Shown here: one piece after another, positions 1 to 8,184 of the stretch
Numbering within the stretch: the stretch's first letter is position 1
How the letters are laid out: each line of letters opens with the position of its first letter
Assembly (NCBI RefSeq): GCF_900091435.1
Contig: NZ_FMCS01000010.1
Location: 244,889 to 308,888 of the forward strand
Reading direction: 5' to 3'
From: Micromonospora chaiyaphumensis
GTDB lineage: Bacteria; Actinomycetota; Actinomycetes; Mycobacteriales; Micromonosporaceae
DNA length: 64,000 nt
Notes under the pieces: model-generated
Told to the model about the DNA's origin: nothing
The model's input: only the letters and a program-made list of their open reading frames with translations
Databases searched by the model: none
Made by a program: the position numbers and the translations under genes

Positions 1-2
1 GC

Positions 3-1298
3 GAGATCGAGCGCTCCGCCTGCCCGACCTGCGGCTCCTGCTCCGGCATGTTCACCGCCAACTCGATGAACTGCCTCACCGAGGCCATCGGCCTGGCCCT
101 GCCCGGCAACGGCTCGACGCTGGCCACCCACGCCGCCCGCCGGTCGCTCTTCGTCGAGGCCGGCCGCACCGCCGTGGAGATCGCCAAGCGCTGGTACGAC
201 TCCGACGACGCCTCCGTGCTGCCCCGGTCGATCGCCAGCCGGGCCGCCTTCGAGAACGCCGTCGCGCTCGACGTGGCCATGGGCGGCTCGACCAACACCG
301 TGCTGCACCTGCTGGCCGCCGCCCGCGAGGCGGAGCTGGACTTCGGCGTGGCCGACATCGACGCCATCTCCCGGCGGGTGCCCTGCCTGGCCAAGGTCGC
401 GCCGAACTCCCCGCAGTACCACATGGAGGACGTGCACCGGGCCGGCGGCATCCCGGCCATCCTCGGCGAGCTGGACCGCGCCGGCCTGCTCCACCGGGAC
501 GTGCACGCGGTGCACTCCCCCTCGCTGCAGGAGTGGCTCGCCGACTGGGACGTCCGCGGCGGCTCGCCGACCCCGGAGGCGGTCGAGCTGTTCCACGCCG
601 CACCGGGCGGGGTCCGCACCACCGAGCCGTTCTCCACCACCAACCGGTGGTCCTCCCTGGACACCGACGCGGCCGGCGGCTGCGTCCGGGACCGCGAACA
701 CGCGTACAGCGCCGACGGCGGGCTGGCCATCCTGCACGGCAACCTCGCGCCGGACGGCTGTGTGGTGAAGACCGCCGGGGTGCCCGAGGAGTGCCTGACC
801 TTCCGCGGGCCGGCCAAGGTCTACGAGTCGCAGGACGACGCGGTCACGGCCATCCTGGCCAAGGAGGTCGTGGCCGGGGACGTGGTGGTGATCCGCTACG
901 AGGGCCCGAAGGGCGGCCCGGGCATGCAGGAGATGCTCTATCCCACCTCGTTCCTCAAGGGCCGCGGGCTGGGCCGCTCCTGCGCGCTGCTCACGGACGG
1001 CCGGTTCTCCGGCGGCACCTCCGGCCTGTCCATCGGGCACGTCTCCCCCGAGGCGGCGTCGGGCGGGCTCATCGCGCTGGTGCGGGAGGGCGACGAGATC
1101 GTCATCGACATCCCGGCCCGGTCGATCCAGCTCAACGTGCCCGACGACGTGCTCCAGGCGCGCCGGGTGGCCGAGGAGAAGCGGGACCGCCCCTACACCC
1201 CGGCGGACCGGGTCCGGCCGGTGTCGGCGGCACTGCGCGCGTACGCCTCGATGGCCACCTCGGCCAGCGACGGCGCCTACCGGCGGGTCCCGGAGTAA
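3..1298 (+). CDS. ilvD: Dihydroxy-acid dehydratase, 3' part of gene
   Basis: The enzyme dehydrates 2,3-dihydroxy-isovalerate and -methylvalerate in valine and isoleucine synthesis, in the cytoplasm. The gene enters the window in frame, so its start lies upstream of base 1; 431 codons are visible. The first visible residues include the iron-sulfur cluster motif CPTCGSCSGMFTANSM followed by NCLTEAIGLALPGNG. Near the C-terminus GRFSGGTSGLSIGHVSPEA contains the family's conserved base-serine loop. The gene ends with TAA. About a quarter of a normal 560-620 residue protein is missing because of the window edge, not because of a mutation. The identity is secure. Confidence 0.97.
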   Translation, partial: EIERSACPTCGSCSGMFTANSMNCLTEAIGLALPGNGSTLATHAARRSLFVEAGRTAVEIAKRWYDSDDASVLPRSIASRAAFENAVALDVAMGGSTNTVLHLLAAAREAELDFGVADIDAISRRVPCLAKVAPNSPQYHMEDVHRAGGIPAILGELDRAGLLHRDVHAVHSPSLQEWLADWDVRGGSPTPEAVELFHAAPGGVRTTEPFSTTNRWSSLDTDAAGGCVRDREHAYSADGGLAILHGNLAPDGCVVKTAGVPEECLTFRGPAKVYESQDDAVTAILAKEVVAGDVVVIRYEGPKGGPGMQEMLYPTSFLKGRGLGRSCALLTDGRFSGGTSGLSIGHVSPEAASGGLIALVREGDEIVIDIPARSIQLNVPDDVLQARRVAEEKRDRPYTPADRVRPVSAALRAYASMATSASDGAYRRVPE

Positions 1299-1342
1299 GG
1301 CCGCCCCCACCGGTCTCCGCGCCGCCGGTAGGGTCCGGCGGC

Positions 1343-2065
1343 GTGGAGACGACGGTGAGCTACGCGCGACTGATCCGACCAGCCATCGACCGGGTGTACG
1401 TGGGCGCCCGCTGGGCGGCCCGGCCCCGGATGGAGAGGTTCTACGCCGAGCGCGGTGCCGATCTCGGCTACGAGAACTCGTTCTTCTCCGGGGTGCTGGC
1501 CCGGCCGATGCCCGCCGAGGCGCTCGCCGACGGGCTGGCCTACACCGACGGCGACATGAGCCGGGAGCTGGCCCAGGGTGTGACAACGGTGGACGCCGAC
1601 GGCACCTGGCACCTCACCGAACTGGGCCGCGAGCTGGCGCTGTTCGCGCAGCGGGCGACCGCCGAGGCCGCCGAGGAGCTGTGGTCGGACATGCCGGGAA
1701 TGCTGCCCGGCCTGAGCGTCGTGCCCCGGCTGGCCGACCTCGTGGGCCGGGTGCTCGCGTACGGGCAGGCCACCGGCGGGCCGGTATTCCGCGCCATGTC
1801 CCCGCCGTACGAGCCGGACGGCGCCTCCCCGGCGCTGCTGCTGATCACCCGGCTCGGGTCGCTGCGTCACCACCGCGCCGACGCGCACCGGGCGGCGTGG
1901 CGGGCCGCCGGGCTGACCGCCGACGGGATCCGGGCGCTGCCGGACGGGCCGGAACGCGCGGCCATCGAGGCGGAGACCGACCGCCGCGACGAGCGCGTGT
2001 ACGCGGTGCTCAGCGACGCCGAGCGCTGGGAGCTGCTGGCCGGTCTGGCCGCCCTGCCCAATTAG
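1343..2065 (+). CDS. Conserved hypothetical protein, SCO6745-like helical/HTH family
   Basis: This 240-residue protein starts with GTG; a second GTG four codons later is an alternative start. It is mostly helical, with no signal peptide or membrane segment. The middle (TDGDMSRELAQG, then DGTWHLTELGREL) looks like a winged-helix strand-turn-strand. The C-terminal part (AWRAAGLTADGIRALP and AIEAETDRRDERVYAVL) resembles the actinobacterial family typified by SCO6745, whose biochemical role is not established. That family assignment is from memory of the motif pattern and is moderate. It lies 44 bases after ilvD and may be read with it; a strong terminator follows. Confidence 0.6.
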   Translation: METTVSYARLIRPAIDRVYVGARWAARPRMERFYAERGADLGYENSFFSGVLARPMPAEALADGLAYTDGDMSRELAQGVTTVDADGTWHLTELGRELALFAQRATAEAAEELWSDMPGMLPGLSVVPRLADLVGRVLAYGQATGGPVFRAMSPPYEPDGASPALLLITRLGSLRHHRADAHRAAWRAAGLTADGIRALPDGPERAAIEAETDRRDERVYAVLSDAERWELLAGLAALPN

Positions 2066-2076
2066 ACCCGAGCGAG

Positions 2077-2125
2077 AGATCTTGGAGAGTTGCCGTTCGG
2101 CGCGAACGACAACTCTCCAAGATCT
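2077..2125. terminator. Bidirectional terminator, 23-bp palindrome
   Basis: Arms 2077-2099 and 2103-2125 begin AGATCTTGGAGAGTTG and are complementary at 22 of 23 positions, with a three-base GCG loop. The element lies between two convergent genes ending at 2065 and 2132, so it can stop transcription from both sides. The arm sequence looks like a family repeat rather than a chance hairpin. Confidence 0.8.
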
Positions 2126-2131
2126 GAACGG

Positions 2132-4579
2132 CTACCGGGTGAGGTCGTTGACGCAGCGGAGCACCGGGCGGGTGGTCAGCGCGGCCGCGTCGAGCGGGAC
2201 GTCCGCGCGCACGGTGAACGCCGCCGACTCCCCTGGCAGCAGGGTGACCAGGGCCCGGTCGACCTCCGCGGACGGGTGCAGGCGGTCCGGATAGAGCGTC
2301 AGGTCACGCAGCACCGTCCGCGCGGTCACCCGGACCCGCTGGGCGTCGCCCGCCGGCTCGACCGTCGCCGACAGCTCCGCCGCCGGCCACTCGACCTCCC
2401 GGTCGGTGGCGAAGAACCACAGCGCCCGCTCCGCGCTCTCCCCGGCCTCCGCGACCAGCAGCTCCCGCCGGGCCTCGTCCGGCCGCGCCAGCTCCGCCGG
2501 CAGGGCCAGCACCACCGAGGAGTACGCCGGGACGTCGAGGTCCACCGAGGTCTTCGCCCTCGGCTCCCCGGTGACGGTGAGCCGGGTGACCGTGGCCGGC
2601 GCGCGCCACGCCTCGCCGGTCTCGTTCACCGCCACCAGCGCCAGCCCGCCGTCGCGCGGTTGCACGGTGAGGAGGCGGTCGGCGTAGGCGCGGCGGAGCG
2701 CGTACCAGAGGGGTTTGCGCCGGCCGTCGCCGTCGACCGCCGCCCAGGAGGTGACCGGCCAGCAGTCGTTGAGCTGCCAGACGATCGTGCCCATGCAGAC
2801 CGGCCGGTGCGACCGGAAGTGCTCGACGCCGAGCTGGATGGCCCGGGCCTGGTTGAGCTGGGTGAGGTAGTGCCAGTCGTCGAAGTCGGCGGGGGCGGGC
2901 AGGTGGGCGTCGAGGCCACGCTGGAGTTTCCGGTCCCCGTCGGCGGCCTTCTGGTGGTGCGCCATCCCGGGCGAGTCGTGGGCGAGCGGCTCGTCGGAGA
3001 GGGCCCGGCGCAGCGTCGCGTACGCGGGCGGCGCCTGGTAGCCGAACTCGGCGACGAAGCGGGGCACGTACTCCCGGTACTTCGTGTAGTCGTCGGTGTT
3101 CCACACGTCCCAGATGTGCGTGGTGCCGTGCGCCGGGTCGTTGGGGTGCACGTCCTCGCTGCCCGACCAGGGGCTGCCCGGCCAGTACGGCCGGGTCGGA
3201 TCCAGCTCGGCGACCACCGCGGGCAGCAGGCCGAGGTAGTAGCCGCGCCCCCAGGTGCGGCCGGCGAGCGGCTCCTGCCAGTCCCAGTCGTGCCAGCCCC
3301 AGATGTTCTCGTTGTTGCCGGTCCAGAGCACCAGCGAGGGGTGGCTCGCGAGCCGGGTGACCTGTTCCCGCGCCTCGGCCTCGACCTCGGTGCGGAACGG
3401 CTCCTCCTCGGGGTAGGCGGCGCAGGCGAAGAGGAAGTCCTGCTGCACCAGCAGCCCGAGCTCGTCGGCCAGCTCGTAGAAGTCCGCCGACTCGTAGCGG
3501 CCGCCGCCCCACACCCGCAGCAGGTTGACGTTCGCGCCGGCCGCCTGCGCGAAGCGCTCGGCGAGGCGGGCCCGGGTGACCCGGTTGGGGAAGGCGTCGT
3601 CGGGGATCCAGTTGACCCCCTTCACGAAGATGGGCACCTCGTTGACGTGCAGGGTGAACGCGGAGCCGTGCGCGTCCGGGGCGGTGTCCAGGCGTACCGA
3701 GCGGAAGCCGATCCGCCGGGTCCAGCGGTCCAGCGGCCGGCCGTCCGCGGCGAGGAGGGTCACGTCGAGGTCGTGGAGCGGCTGGTCGCCGTACCCGACG
3801 GGCCACCAGAGCGCGGGGTCGCGGACGGTGAGGGTCGCCACGGCCCGGTGCTCGCCCGCCGGGACGGTGATCTCGACGGCGGCGCCCGCCACGGTGGCCC
3901 GCACGGTCAGCGGGCCGTCCTGCGTCCGCTCGACCTCGACGTGCAGCTCCACCCGGCCGGCGCCGTCCTCGACGGTGACCAGCGGCCGGACGGTGGCCAG
4001 CCGCGCCGTGGACCAGGCGTGCAGGCCGATCTCCTGCCAGATGCCGGCGGTGACCACGGTCGGTCCCCAGTCCCAGCCGAAGTTGCAGGCGGTCTTGCGG
4101 ATGAAGTGGAACGGCTCCGGGTAGGCGTTGGGCCGGTCGCCGAGCCGGTCCCGGTGCGCCTCGGCGTAGCGGTACGGGGAGTCGAAGCGCACGGTGAGCG
4201 TGTTGGCGCCCGGCCGGAGCAGCGGGCCGACCGGGAACCGGTAACCGCGGTGCTGGTTCTCGGTGCGGCCGACCTCGGTGCCGTTGAGGCTGACCGTGGC
4301 GACCGTGTCCAGGCCGGCGCAGACCAGGTCGATCCGCTCGTCGTCGCCGGACGGCCGCTCGACGGCGGTCTCGTAGACCCAGTCGGTGCGGCCGATCCAG
4401 TGCAGGCGTTCCTCGTTGTCGTCGAGGTACGGGTCGGGGATGAGGCCGGCCGCCAGCAGGTCGGTGTGCACTTCTCCCGGGACGGTCGCCGGCACCGCCT
4501 GCCCGGCGACCTCCGGCGGCACCTGCGGACCGGGCACGGCCCGCAGCACCCAACCCTCGTGCAACGTCTGACGGCTCAC
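2132..4579 (-). CDS. Beta-mannosidase, glycoside hydrolase family 2
   Basis: This cytoplasmic enzyme would cleave terminal beta-D-mannose from imported oligosaccharides. It has 815 residues and the GH2 order: N-terminal sugar-binding jelly roll, immunoglobulin-like sandwich, TIM barrel (about 300-600), and C-terminal sandwiches. The acid/base glutamate sits in LWTGNNENIWGW and the nucleophile in RFVAEFGYQAPP, both in the form typical of mannosidases rather than galactosidases. No signal peptide is present. The GTG start at 4579 overlaps the TGA of the upstream permease gene (GTGA), so the two are translationally coupled. As the last gene of the sugar ABC operon it defines the probable substrate as beta-mannosides. 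An exact substrate cannot be read from the sequence. Confidence 0.92.
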   Translation of the reverse strand: MSRQTLHEGWVLRAVPGPQVPPEVAGQAVPATVPGEVHTDLLAAGLIPDPYLDDNEERLHWIGRTDWVYETAVERPSGDDERIDLVCAGLDTVATVSLNGTEVGRTENQHRGYRFPVGPLLRPGANTLTVRFDSPYRYAEAHRDRLGDRPNAYPEPFHFIRKTACNFGWDWGPTVVTAGIWQEIGLHAWSTARLATVRPLVTVEDGAGRVELHVEVERTQDGPLTVRATVAGAAVEITVPAGEHRAVATLTVRDPALWWPVGYGDQPLHDLDVTLLAADGRPLDRWTRRIGFRSVRLDTAPDAHGSAFTLHVNEVPIFVKGVNWIPDDAFPNRVTRARLAERFAQAAGANVNLLRVWGGGRYESADFYELADELGLLVQQDFLFACAAYPEEEPFRTEVEAEAREQVTRLASHPSLVLWTGNNENIWGWHDWDWQEPLAGRTWGRGYYLGLLPAVVAELDPTRPYWPGSPWSGSEDVHPNDPAHGTTHIWDVWNTDDYTKYREYVPRFVAEFGYQAPPAYATLRRALSDEPLAHDSPGMAHHQKAADGDRKLQRGLDAHLPAPADFDDWHYLTQLNQARAIQLGVEHFRSHRPVCMGTIVWQLNDCWPVTSWAAVDGDGRRKPLWYALRRAYADRLLTVQPRDGGLALVAVNETGEAWRAPATVTRLTVTGEPRAKTSVDLDVPAYSSVVLALPAELARPDEARRELLVAEAGESAERALWFFATDREVEWPAAELSATVEPAGDAQRVRVTARTVLRDLTLYPDRLHPSAEVDRALVTLLPGESAAFTVRADVPLDAAALTTRPVLRCVNDLTR

Positions 4580-5457
4580 GACTTCACCGCGCCTTCCATG
4601 ATTCCGCGGACGATCTGGCGTCCACCGATGAACAGCATGACGAGCAGGGGCACGGTGGCGATGAACGCCCCGGCCAGCACCCGCCGGTAGATCACATAGT
4701 TTCCACTGGCCAGGTCGGAGACCGCGACCATCGAGGTCGGGAAGTCGGTGCCGCTCAGGGTGATGAGCGGCCACTGGAAGTCGTTCCAGGTGGCCACGAA
4801 CGTGAGCAGCCCGAGCACGGCCAGGGCCGGGCGGATCGCCGGCAGCACGATGCTGGCGTACACCCGCATGGTCGTGGCCCCGTCCATTCGTGCCGATTCG
4901 ACCAGCTCGTCCGGGACGGTGTTGACGATGAACTGCCGCATGTAGAACACCCCGAACGCGGTGACCAGCCCGGGGGCGATGACCGCGAGCAGCGTGCCGT
5001 TCCAGCCGAGCTTGCCCATCACGATGTAGAGCGCCACGATGCCGAGTTGGTTGGGCACGGTCAGGGTGAGCACCACGAAGAGCATGAGGGCGCTGCTGCC
5101 CTTGAAGCGCAGCTTGGCGAAGGCGAACCCGGCCAGCGAGCAGAAGAACAGCACCGAGGCGGTCACCACGGTGGCGACGATGACGCTGTTGACCAGGGAG
5201 GCGGCGAAGTAGACGTCCTGGAGGGAGAAGACCTCGTCGACGTTGGTCAGGAACCGGTCGCCGGGGACGACCGCCGGCGGCAGCTTCGCGAGGGCCTGGT
5301 CGTCGCTGGTCGCGATGACGAACATCCAGTAGAGCGGGAACGCGGCGAAGAGCATGGTCAGCGCGAGGAACAGGTAGGTCCAGAGCCCGGCCGGGGTCTC
5401 CTGCGGGGCCCGGGCCACCAGCCGTGGCCGGCGGCGCGGGGGTGCGACGGCGGTCAT
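4576..5457 (-). CDS. Carbohydrate ABC transporter permease, MalG type
   Basis: This 293-residue inner-membrane permease has six predicted membrane segments, the first around residues 27-47 (WTYLFLALTMLFAAFPLYWMF is part of it). The EAA loop that docks the ATPase is ESARMDGATTMRVYASIVLP at about 185-205. It would form a heterodimer with the product of the gene upstream. Its ATG overlaps that gene's TGA (ATGA), and its own stop overlaps the mannosidase start. No ATPase gene occurs in the operon; in actinomycetes a shared MsiK-type ATPase encoded elsewhere commonly serves such transporters, which is the likely case here. Confidence 0.93.
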   Translation of the reverse strand: MTAVAPPRRRPRLVARAPQETPAGLWTYLFLALTMLFAAFPLYWMFVIATSDDQALAKLPPAVVPGDRFLTNVDEVFSLQDVYFAASLVNSVIVATVVTASVLFFCSLAGFAFAKLRFKGSSALMLFVVLTLTVPNQLGIVALYIVMGKLGWNGTLLAVIAPGLVTAFGVFYMRQFIVNTVPDELVESARMDGATTMRVYASIVLPAIRPALAVLGLLTFVATWNDFQWPLITLSGTDFPTSMVAVSDLASGNYVIYRRVLAGAFIATVPLLVMLFIGGRQIVRGIMEGAVKS

Positions 5458-6467
5458 TTACGCCCTCCGGACAGTCGGTTCGTCACCACGTAGTTGACGC
5501 CGGCGACGATCAGGATGATCAGGAAGAGGGCCCAGGACATGGCCGCGGCGTAGCCGAGGTTGAGGTCCTTCCAGCCGACCTTGTAGATGAGCTGGGCGAT
5601 GGTCTGCCACTCGCCGTTCGGGCCACCGGTGGCGGCCTGAGCGTTCGGGTCGAACAGCATCGGCTCGGTGAAGAGCTGGAGGCCGCCGATGGTGGAGAGG
5701 ATGACCGTGAACAGCACCACGGGCTGGATCATCGGCACGGTGATCCGCCAGAGCTGCTTCCACGGCCCGGCGCCGTCGATGGCCGCCGCTTCGTAGACGT
5801 CGCGCGGGATGGACTGCATGGCGGCCAGGTAGAGCAGCGCGTTGTAGCCGATCCACTTCCAGTTGACCATCGTGGCGATGGCGATCCAGGAGTGCAGCTT
5901 GTCGGCCCGCCAGTCGATCGGATCGTCCGGGCCGCCGAGACCGAACAGGCCGAGCACCCAGTTGGCCATGCCGAAGTCGCGGGAGAAGAAGACGCTGAAC
6001 ACCATGGTCGAGGCGACGATCGGGGTGACGTACGGCAGCAGCACCCCGACCCGCCACCAGGTCTGCGCCCGCAGCTTGCGGTTGAGCAGCGCGGCGACCA
6101 CGAGCGCGAGCAGCAGTTGGGGCACCGAGGAGAGCAGGAAGATCCCGAAGGTGTTGTAGAGGGCGTTCCAGAAGTCCTCGTCGCCGAGGAGCCGGCTGAA
6201 GTTCTCGACGCCCGCCCAGTAGGGCAGCGTCGGGTCGTCGAGCCGGTAGTTGCGCAGCGAGACCACGGCGTTGAAGAGCAGCGGGAAGAGCCCGAACACG
6301 ACGAAGAGCAGGAAGAACGGCGCGATCATGAGGTACGGCATGTAGCGCATGTCGAAGCGGTACAGCCGGTTGCGCCAGCTCAGCCGCCGGTCGTCGCCTC
6401 CGGAGCGGCCGCGCTCCGGTGCGGCTCGGCGGCTCGACGACGCGGGCGCGGCACGGGTGGTGGACAT
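5454..6467 (-). CDS. Carbohydrate ABC transporter permease, MalF type
   Basis: This 337-residue permease has an N-terminal cytoplasmic tail rich in Ser, Arg and Ala (about 45 residues), then six membrane segments starting with YLMIAPFFLLFVVFGLFPLL. The EAA motif is YEAAAIDGAGPWKQLWRITV. It pairs with the MalG-type permease encoded next. The start ATG at 6467 was chosen because the coding bias starts there and 80 bases of non-coding sequence separate it from the solute-binding protein gene. Those 80 bases contain the complementary G/C runs GGGGACGGGGCGGGCC-like and GGCCCGCCCCGTCCCC, a hairpin that probably adjusts expression between the abundant binding protein and the permeases. Confidence 0.92.
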   Translation of the reverse strand: MSTTRAAPASSSRRAAPERGRSGGDDRRLSWRNRLYRFDMRYMPYLMIAPFFLLFVVFGLFPLLFNAVVSLRNYRLDDPTLPYWAGVENFSRLLGDEDFWNALYNTFGIFLLSSVPQLLLALVVAALLNRKLRAQTWWRVGVLLPYVTPIVASTMVFSVFFSRDFGMANWVLGLFGLGGPDDPIDWRADKLHSWIAIATMVNWKWIGYNALLYLAAMQSIPRDVYEAAAIDGAGPWKQLWRITVPMIQPVVLFTVILSTIGGLQLFTEPMLFDPNAQAATGGPNGEWQTIAQLIYKVGWKDLNLGYAAAMSWALFLIILIVAGVNYVVTNRLSGGRK

Positions 6468-6494
6468 CGGATCACTCCAGGGCCGAGGCGGGTC

Positions 6495-6542
6495 GGGCGG
6501 TGCGGCGGGGACGGGGCGGGCCGCGGCCCGCCCCGTCCCCGA
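6495..6542 (-). terminator. G/C hairpin between binding-protein and permease genes
   Basis: In the 80-base gap between the solute-binding protein stop (6548) and the first permease start (6467), a run beginning GGGGACGGGGCGGGCC is followed after a short loop by its complement GGCCCGCCCCGTCCCC. Such a stem-loop after the binding-protein gene is common in sugar ABC operons and usually stabilises the upstream message or causes partial termination. The function is inferred from position. Confidence 0.5.
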
Positions 6543-6547
6543 TCCGG

Positions 6548-7831
6548 TCAGGACTTGGCGGCCTTGTCGGCCTCCTTGACCGCCTCGCCCCAGGCGGCGT
6601 CCGGCTTGAGGCTCTTGTTCTCGACCCGCCGGATGACGTTCTCCACGGCGACCCGGGTCGGGCCGTTCCGCTTGCCCAGGTACTGCGGGGTGAGACCCTG
6701 CGCCATCTTCGGGAAGATCTGCCCGACGGGGGCGTTGTTGAAGAACGGGTTCCTGAAGTCCGCGATGGCCGGGTCGGCGTAGAGCGCCGGCTGCGAGGGC
6801 AGGTTGCCGACCTTCTTGAAGATCTCGATCTGCTGCTCGGGCGCGACCAGCCACTGCAGCAGCTCGTACGCCTCGTCGACGTGCTTGCCCTGCTTGGGGA
6901 TCGTCAGGAACGAGCCGCCCCAGTTGCCGCCGCCACCGGGCACCGCCGCGATGTCCCACTTGCCCTGGGTGCCGGGGGCGGTGTCCTTGATGTGGCCGAG
7001 CATCCACGCCGGGCAGGCGAGCACGGCGAAGGCGCCGCTGGTGAAGCCCTTGTCCCAGTCGGCCTGGAAGCTGACCAGGTTGGCCGAGAGCCCGGCCTGG
7101 ACGGCCTTGACCGTGTAGTCGAAGGCGACCTTCGGGCCGCCGTCCATCCGCAGCTGCTCCTGGTCGTCGTAGAAGCCGACCTGCTGCTGGCCGAGGATCG
7201 GGTTGAACAGGTTGGTGCCGGCGTCGATGAACTTCTTGTCGGTCTTGGCGGTGTACTGCTGGCCGACCTCGAGGAACCTGTCCCAGTCGGGCCAGAGGGC
7301 GGAGACCTGGTCGCGATCGGTGGGCAGGCCGGCGGCCTTGAACAGGTCGGTGCGGTAGCACATGGCCAGGCCGCCCACGTCGGTGCCGAGGCCGATCTGG
7401 GTCTTGCCGTCGGCGGAGAGCGACTGCTTCCACTTCCAGGGCAGGTACTTGCTCTCGTACTCACCGGCGCCCTTGTCCAGCAGGTTGACGAACTTGTCGG
7501 ACTGGCTGCGGAACTGGACCATGAAGCCCTCGTCGATCGCCGCGATGTCCGGCGCGCCGTTGCCGGCGACAAGCTTCTTCTGCAGGTCCTCGTGCTGCGC
7601 GTTGTACTCGCCGGAGTTCAGCTGGATCTTGACGTTGGGGTGCTCGGCCTCGTACCGGGTCTTGAGGTCCTGGAGGCCGAAGTCACCCCAGAAGTTGATC
7701 TTCACGGTGACCTGACCGTCGGCGGCGTCCGAGCCGCCGGTGGTGCTCTTGCCGCTGCAGGCCGTGACCATGACCAGGCTGACGGCGCCCGCGGTGGCCG
7801 CCCGGGCCCAGTGCCTCCAGGACCGTTTCAT
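6548..7831 (-). CDS. Extracellular sugar-binding lipoprotein of ABC transporter
   Basis: This 427-residue protein captures the substrate outside the membrane. The N-terminus MKRSWRHWARAATAGAVSL is a lipoprotein signal peptide ending in VTAC, with the cysteine at about residue 25 as lipidation site. The mature part shows family 1 solute-binding features (KINFWGDFG early, AVLACPAWML in the middle, AYELLQWLV late). The ATG at 7831 is preceded by GGAGGATGAC, a good ribosome binding site. It is the first gene of the mannoside operon, behind a near-consensus promoter and a LacI-type operator. The bound sugar is inferred from the mannosidase downstream. Confidence 0.93.
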   Translation of the reverse strand: MKRSWRHWARAATAGAVSLVMVTACSGKSTTGGSDAADGQVTVKINFWGDFGLQDLKTRYEAEHPNVKIQLNSGEYNAQHEDLQKKLVAGNGAPDIAAIDEGFMVQFRSQSDKFVNLLDKGAGEYESKYLPWKWKQSLSADGKTQIGLGTDVGGLAMCYRTDLFKAAGLPTDRDQVSALWPDWDRFLEVGQQYTAKTDKKFIDAGTNLFNPILGQQQVGFYDDQEQLRMDGGPKVAFDYTVKAVQAGLSANLVSFQADWDKGFTSGAFAVLACPAWMLGHIKDTAPGTQGKWDIAAVPGGGGNWGGSFLTIPKQGKHVDEAYELLQWLVAPEQQIEIFKKVGNLPSQPALYADPAIADFRNPFFNNAPVGQIFPKMAQGLTPQYLGKRNGPTRVAVENVIRRVENKSLKPDAAWGEAVKEADKAAKS

Positions 7832-7849
7832 GTCATCCTCCGCGCCGAA

Positions 7850-7863
7850 TGGGAACGCTCCCG
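7850..7863. promoter_or_regulatory. LacI/CebR-type operator
   Basis: TGGGAACGCTCCCG matches 12 of 14 bases of the palindrome TGGGAGCGCTCCCA, known as the CebR site of Streptomyces. It lies between the promoter at 7902-7930 and the start codon at 7831, where bound repressor would block elongation. The divergent LacI gene at 8185 is the natural candidate regulator. Confidence 0.7.
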
Positions 7864-7901
7864 AGATCGAGAGACGTTGACTGAACCGGATAAGTGAGCA
7901 C

Positions 7902-7930
7902 ACCGTACGGGGGACCCATTGGACTGTCAA
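7902..7930 (-). promoter_or_regulatory. Promoter of the mannoside uptake operon
   Basis: Read on the minus strand, TTGACA (7930-7925) and TACGGT (7907-7902) are separated by exactly 17 bases, a near-ideal housekeeping promoter. Transcription would begin near 7895 and leave a leader of about 64 bases that contains the operator at 7850-7863. Confidence 0.65.
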
Positions 7931-7985
7931 CGGCCGGTTACGACCCGAACCGACCGGTAACCCGACCGCCGCCATTCCTGCCTGT

Positions 7986-7999
7986 TGGAGCGCTTTCCC
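7986..7999. promoter_or_regulatory. Possible second LacI-family half-conserved site
   Basis: TGGAGCGCTTTCCC contains the AGCGCT core typical of LacI-family operators, but its flanks are not symmetrical. It lies between the two divergent transcription units and might serve autoregulation of the LacI gene. The rest of the 353-base divergent region 7832-8184 shows no gene; it holds the promoter, the operator and the AGGAG-type ribosome site of the regulator. Confidence 0.35.
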
Positions 8000-8184
8000 G
8001 CGCACCAACGGGAGACGTGGGCCGGGTTGGGTGACGCTCGACCCCGTACGCTTAACCGCGCAAGCGGCGAGCCACCGCGCCGGACCGACGGCGCCGCAGG
8101 CCGGTGCAGTAGCGTGACAGCCGCCGGTCCACCCCCGGCGGCGGAAACAGGCCCGCGAGGGCCCGGACCAGTGAAGGAGCGCCG

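Noticed and set aside
2090..4690. Very long open frame on the plus strand opposite the beta-mannosidase gene
   Set aside because: It is rich in Arg, Gly, Val and Pro without domain structure, and the GC-rich third positions belong to the minus-strand gene. Long antisense frames are expected at this GC content.
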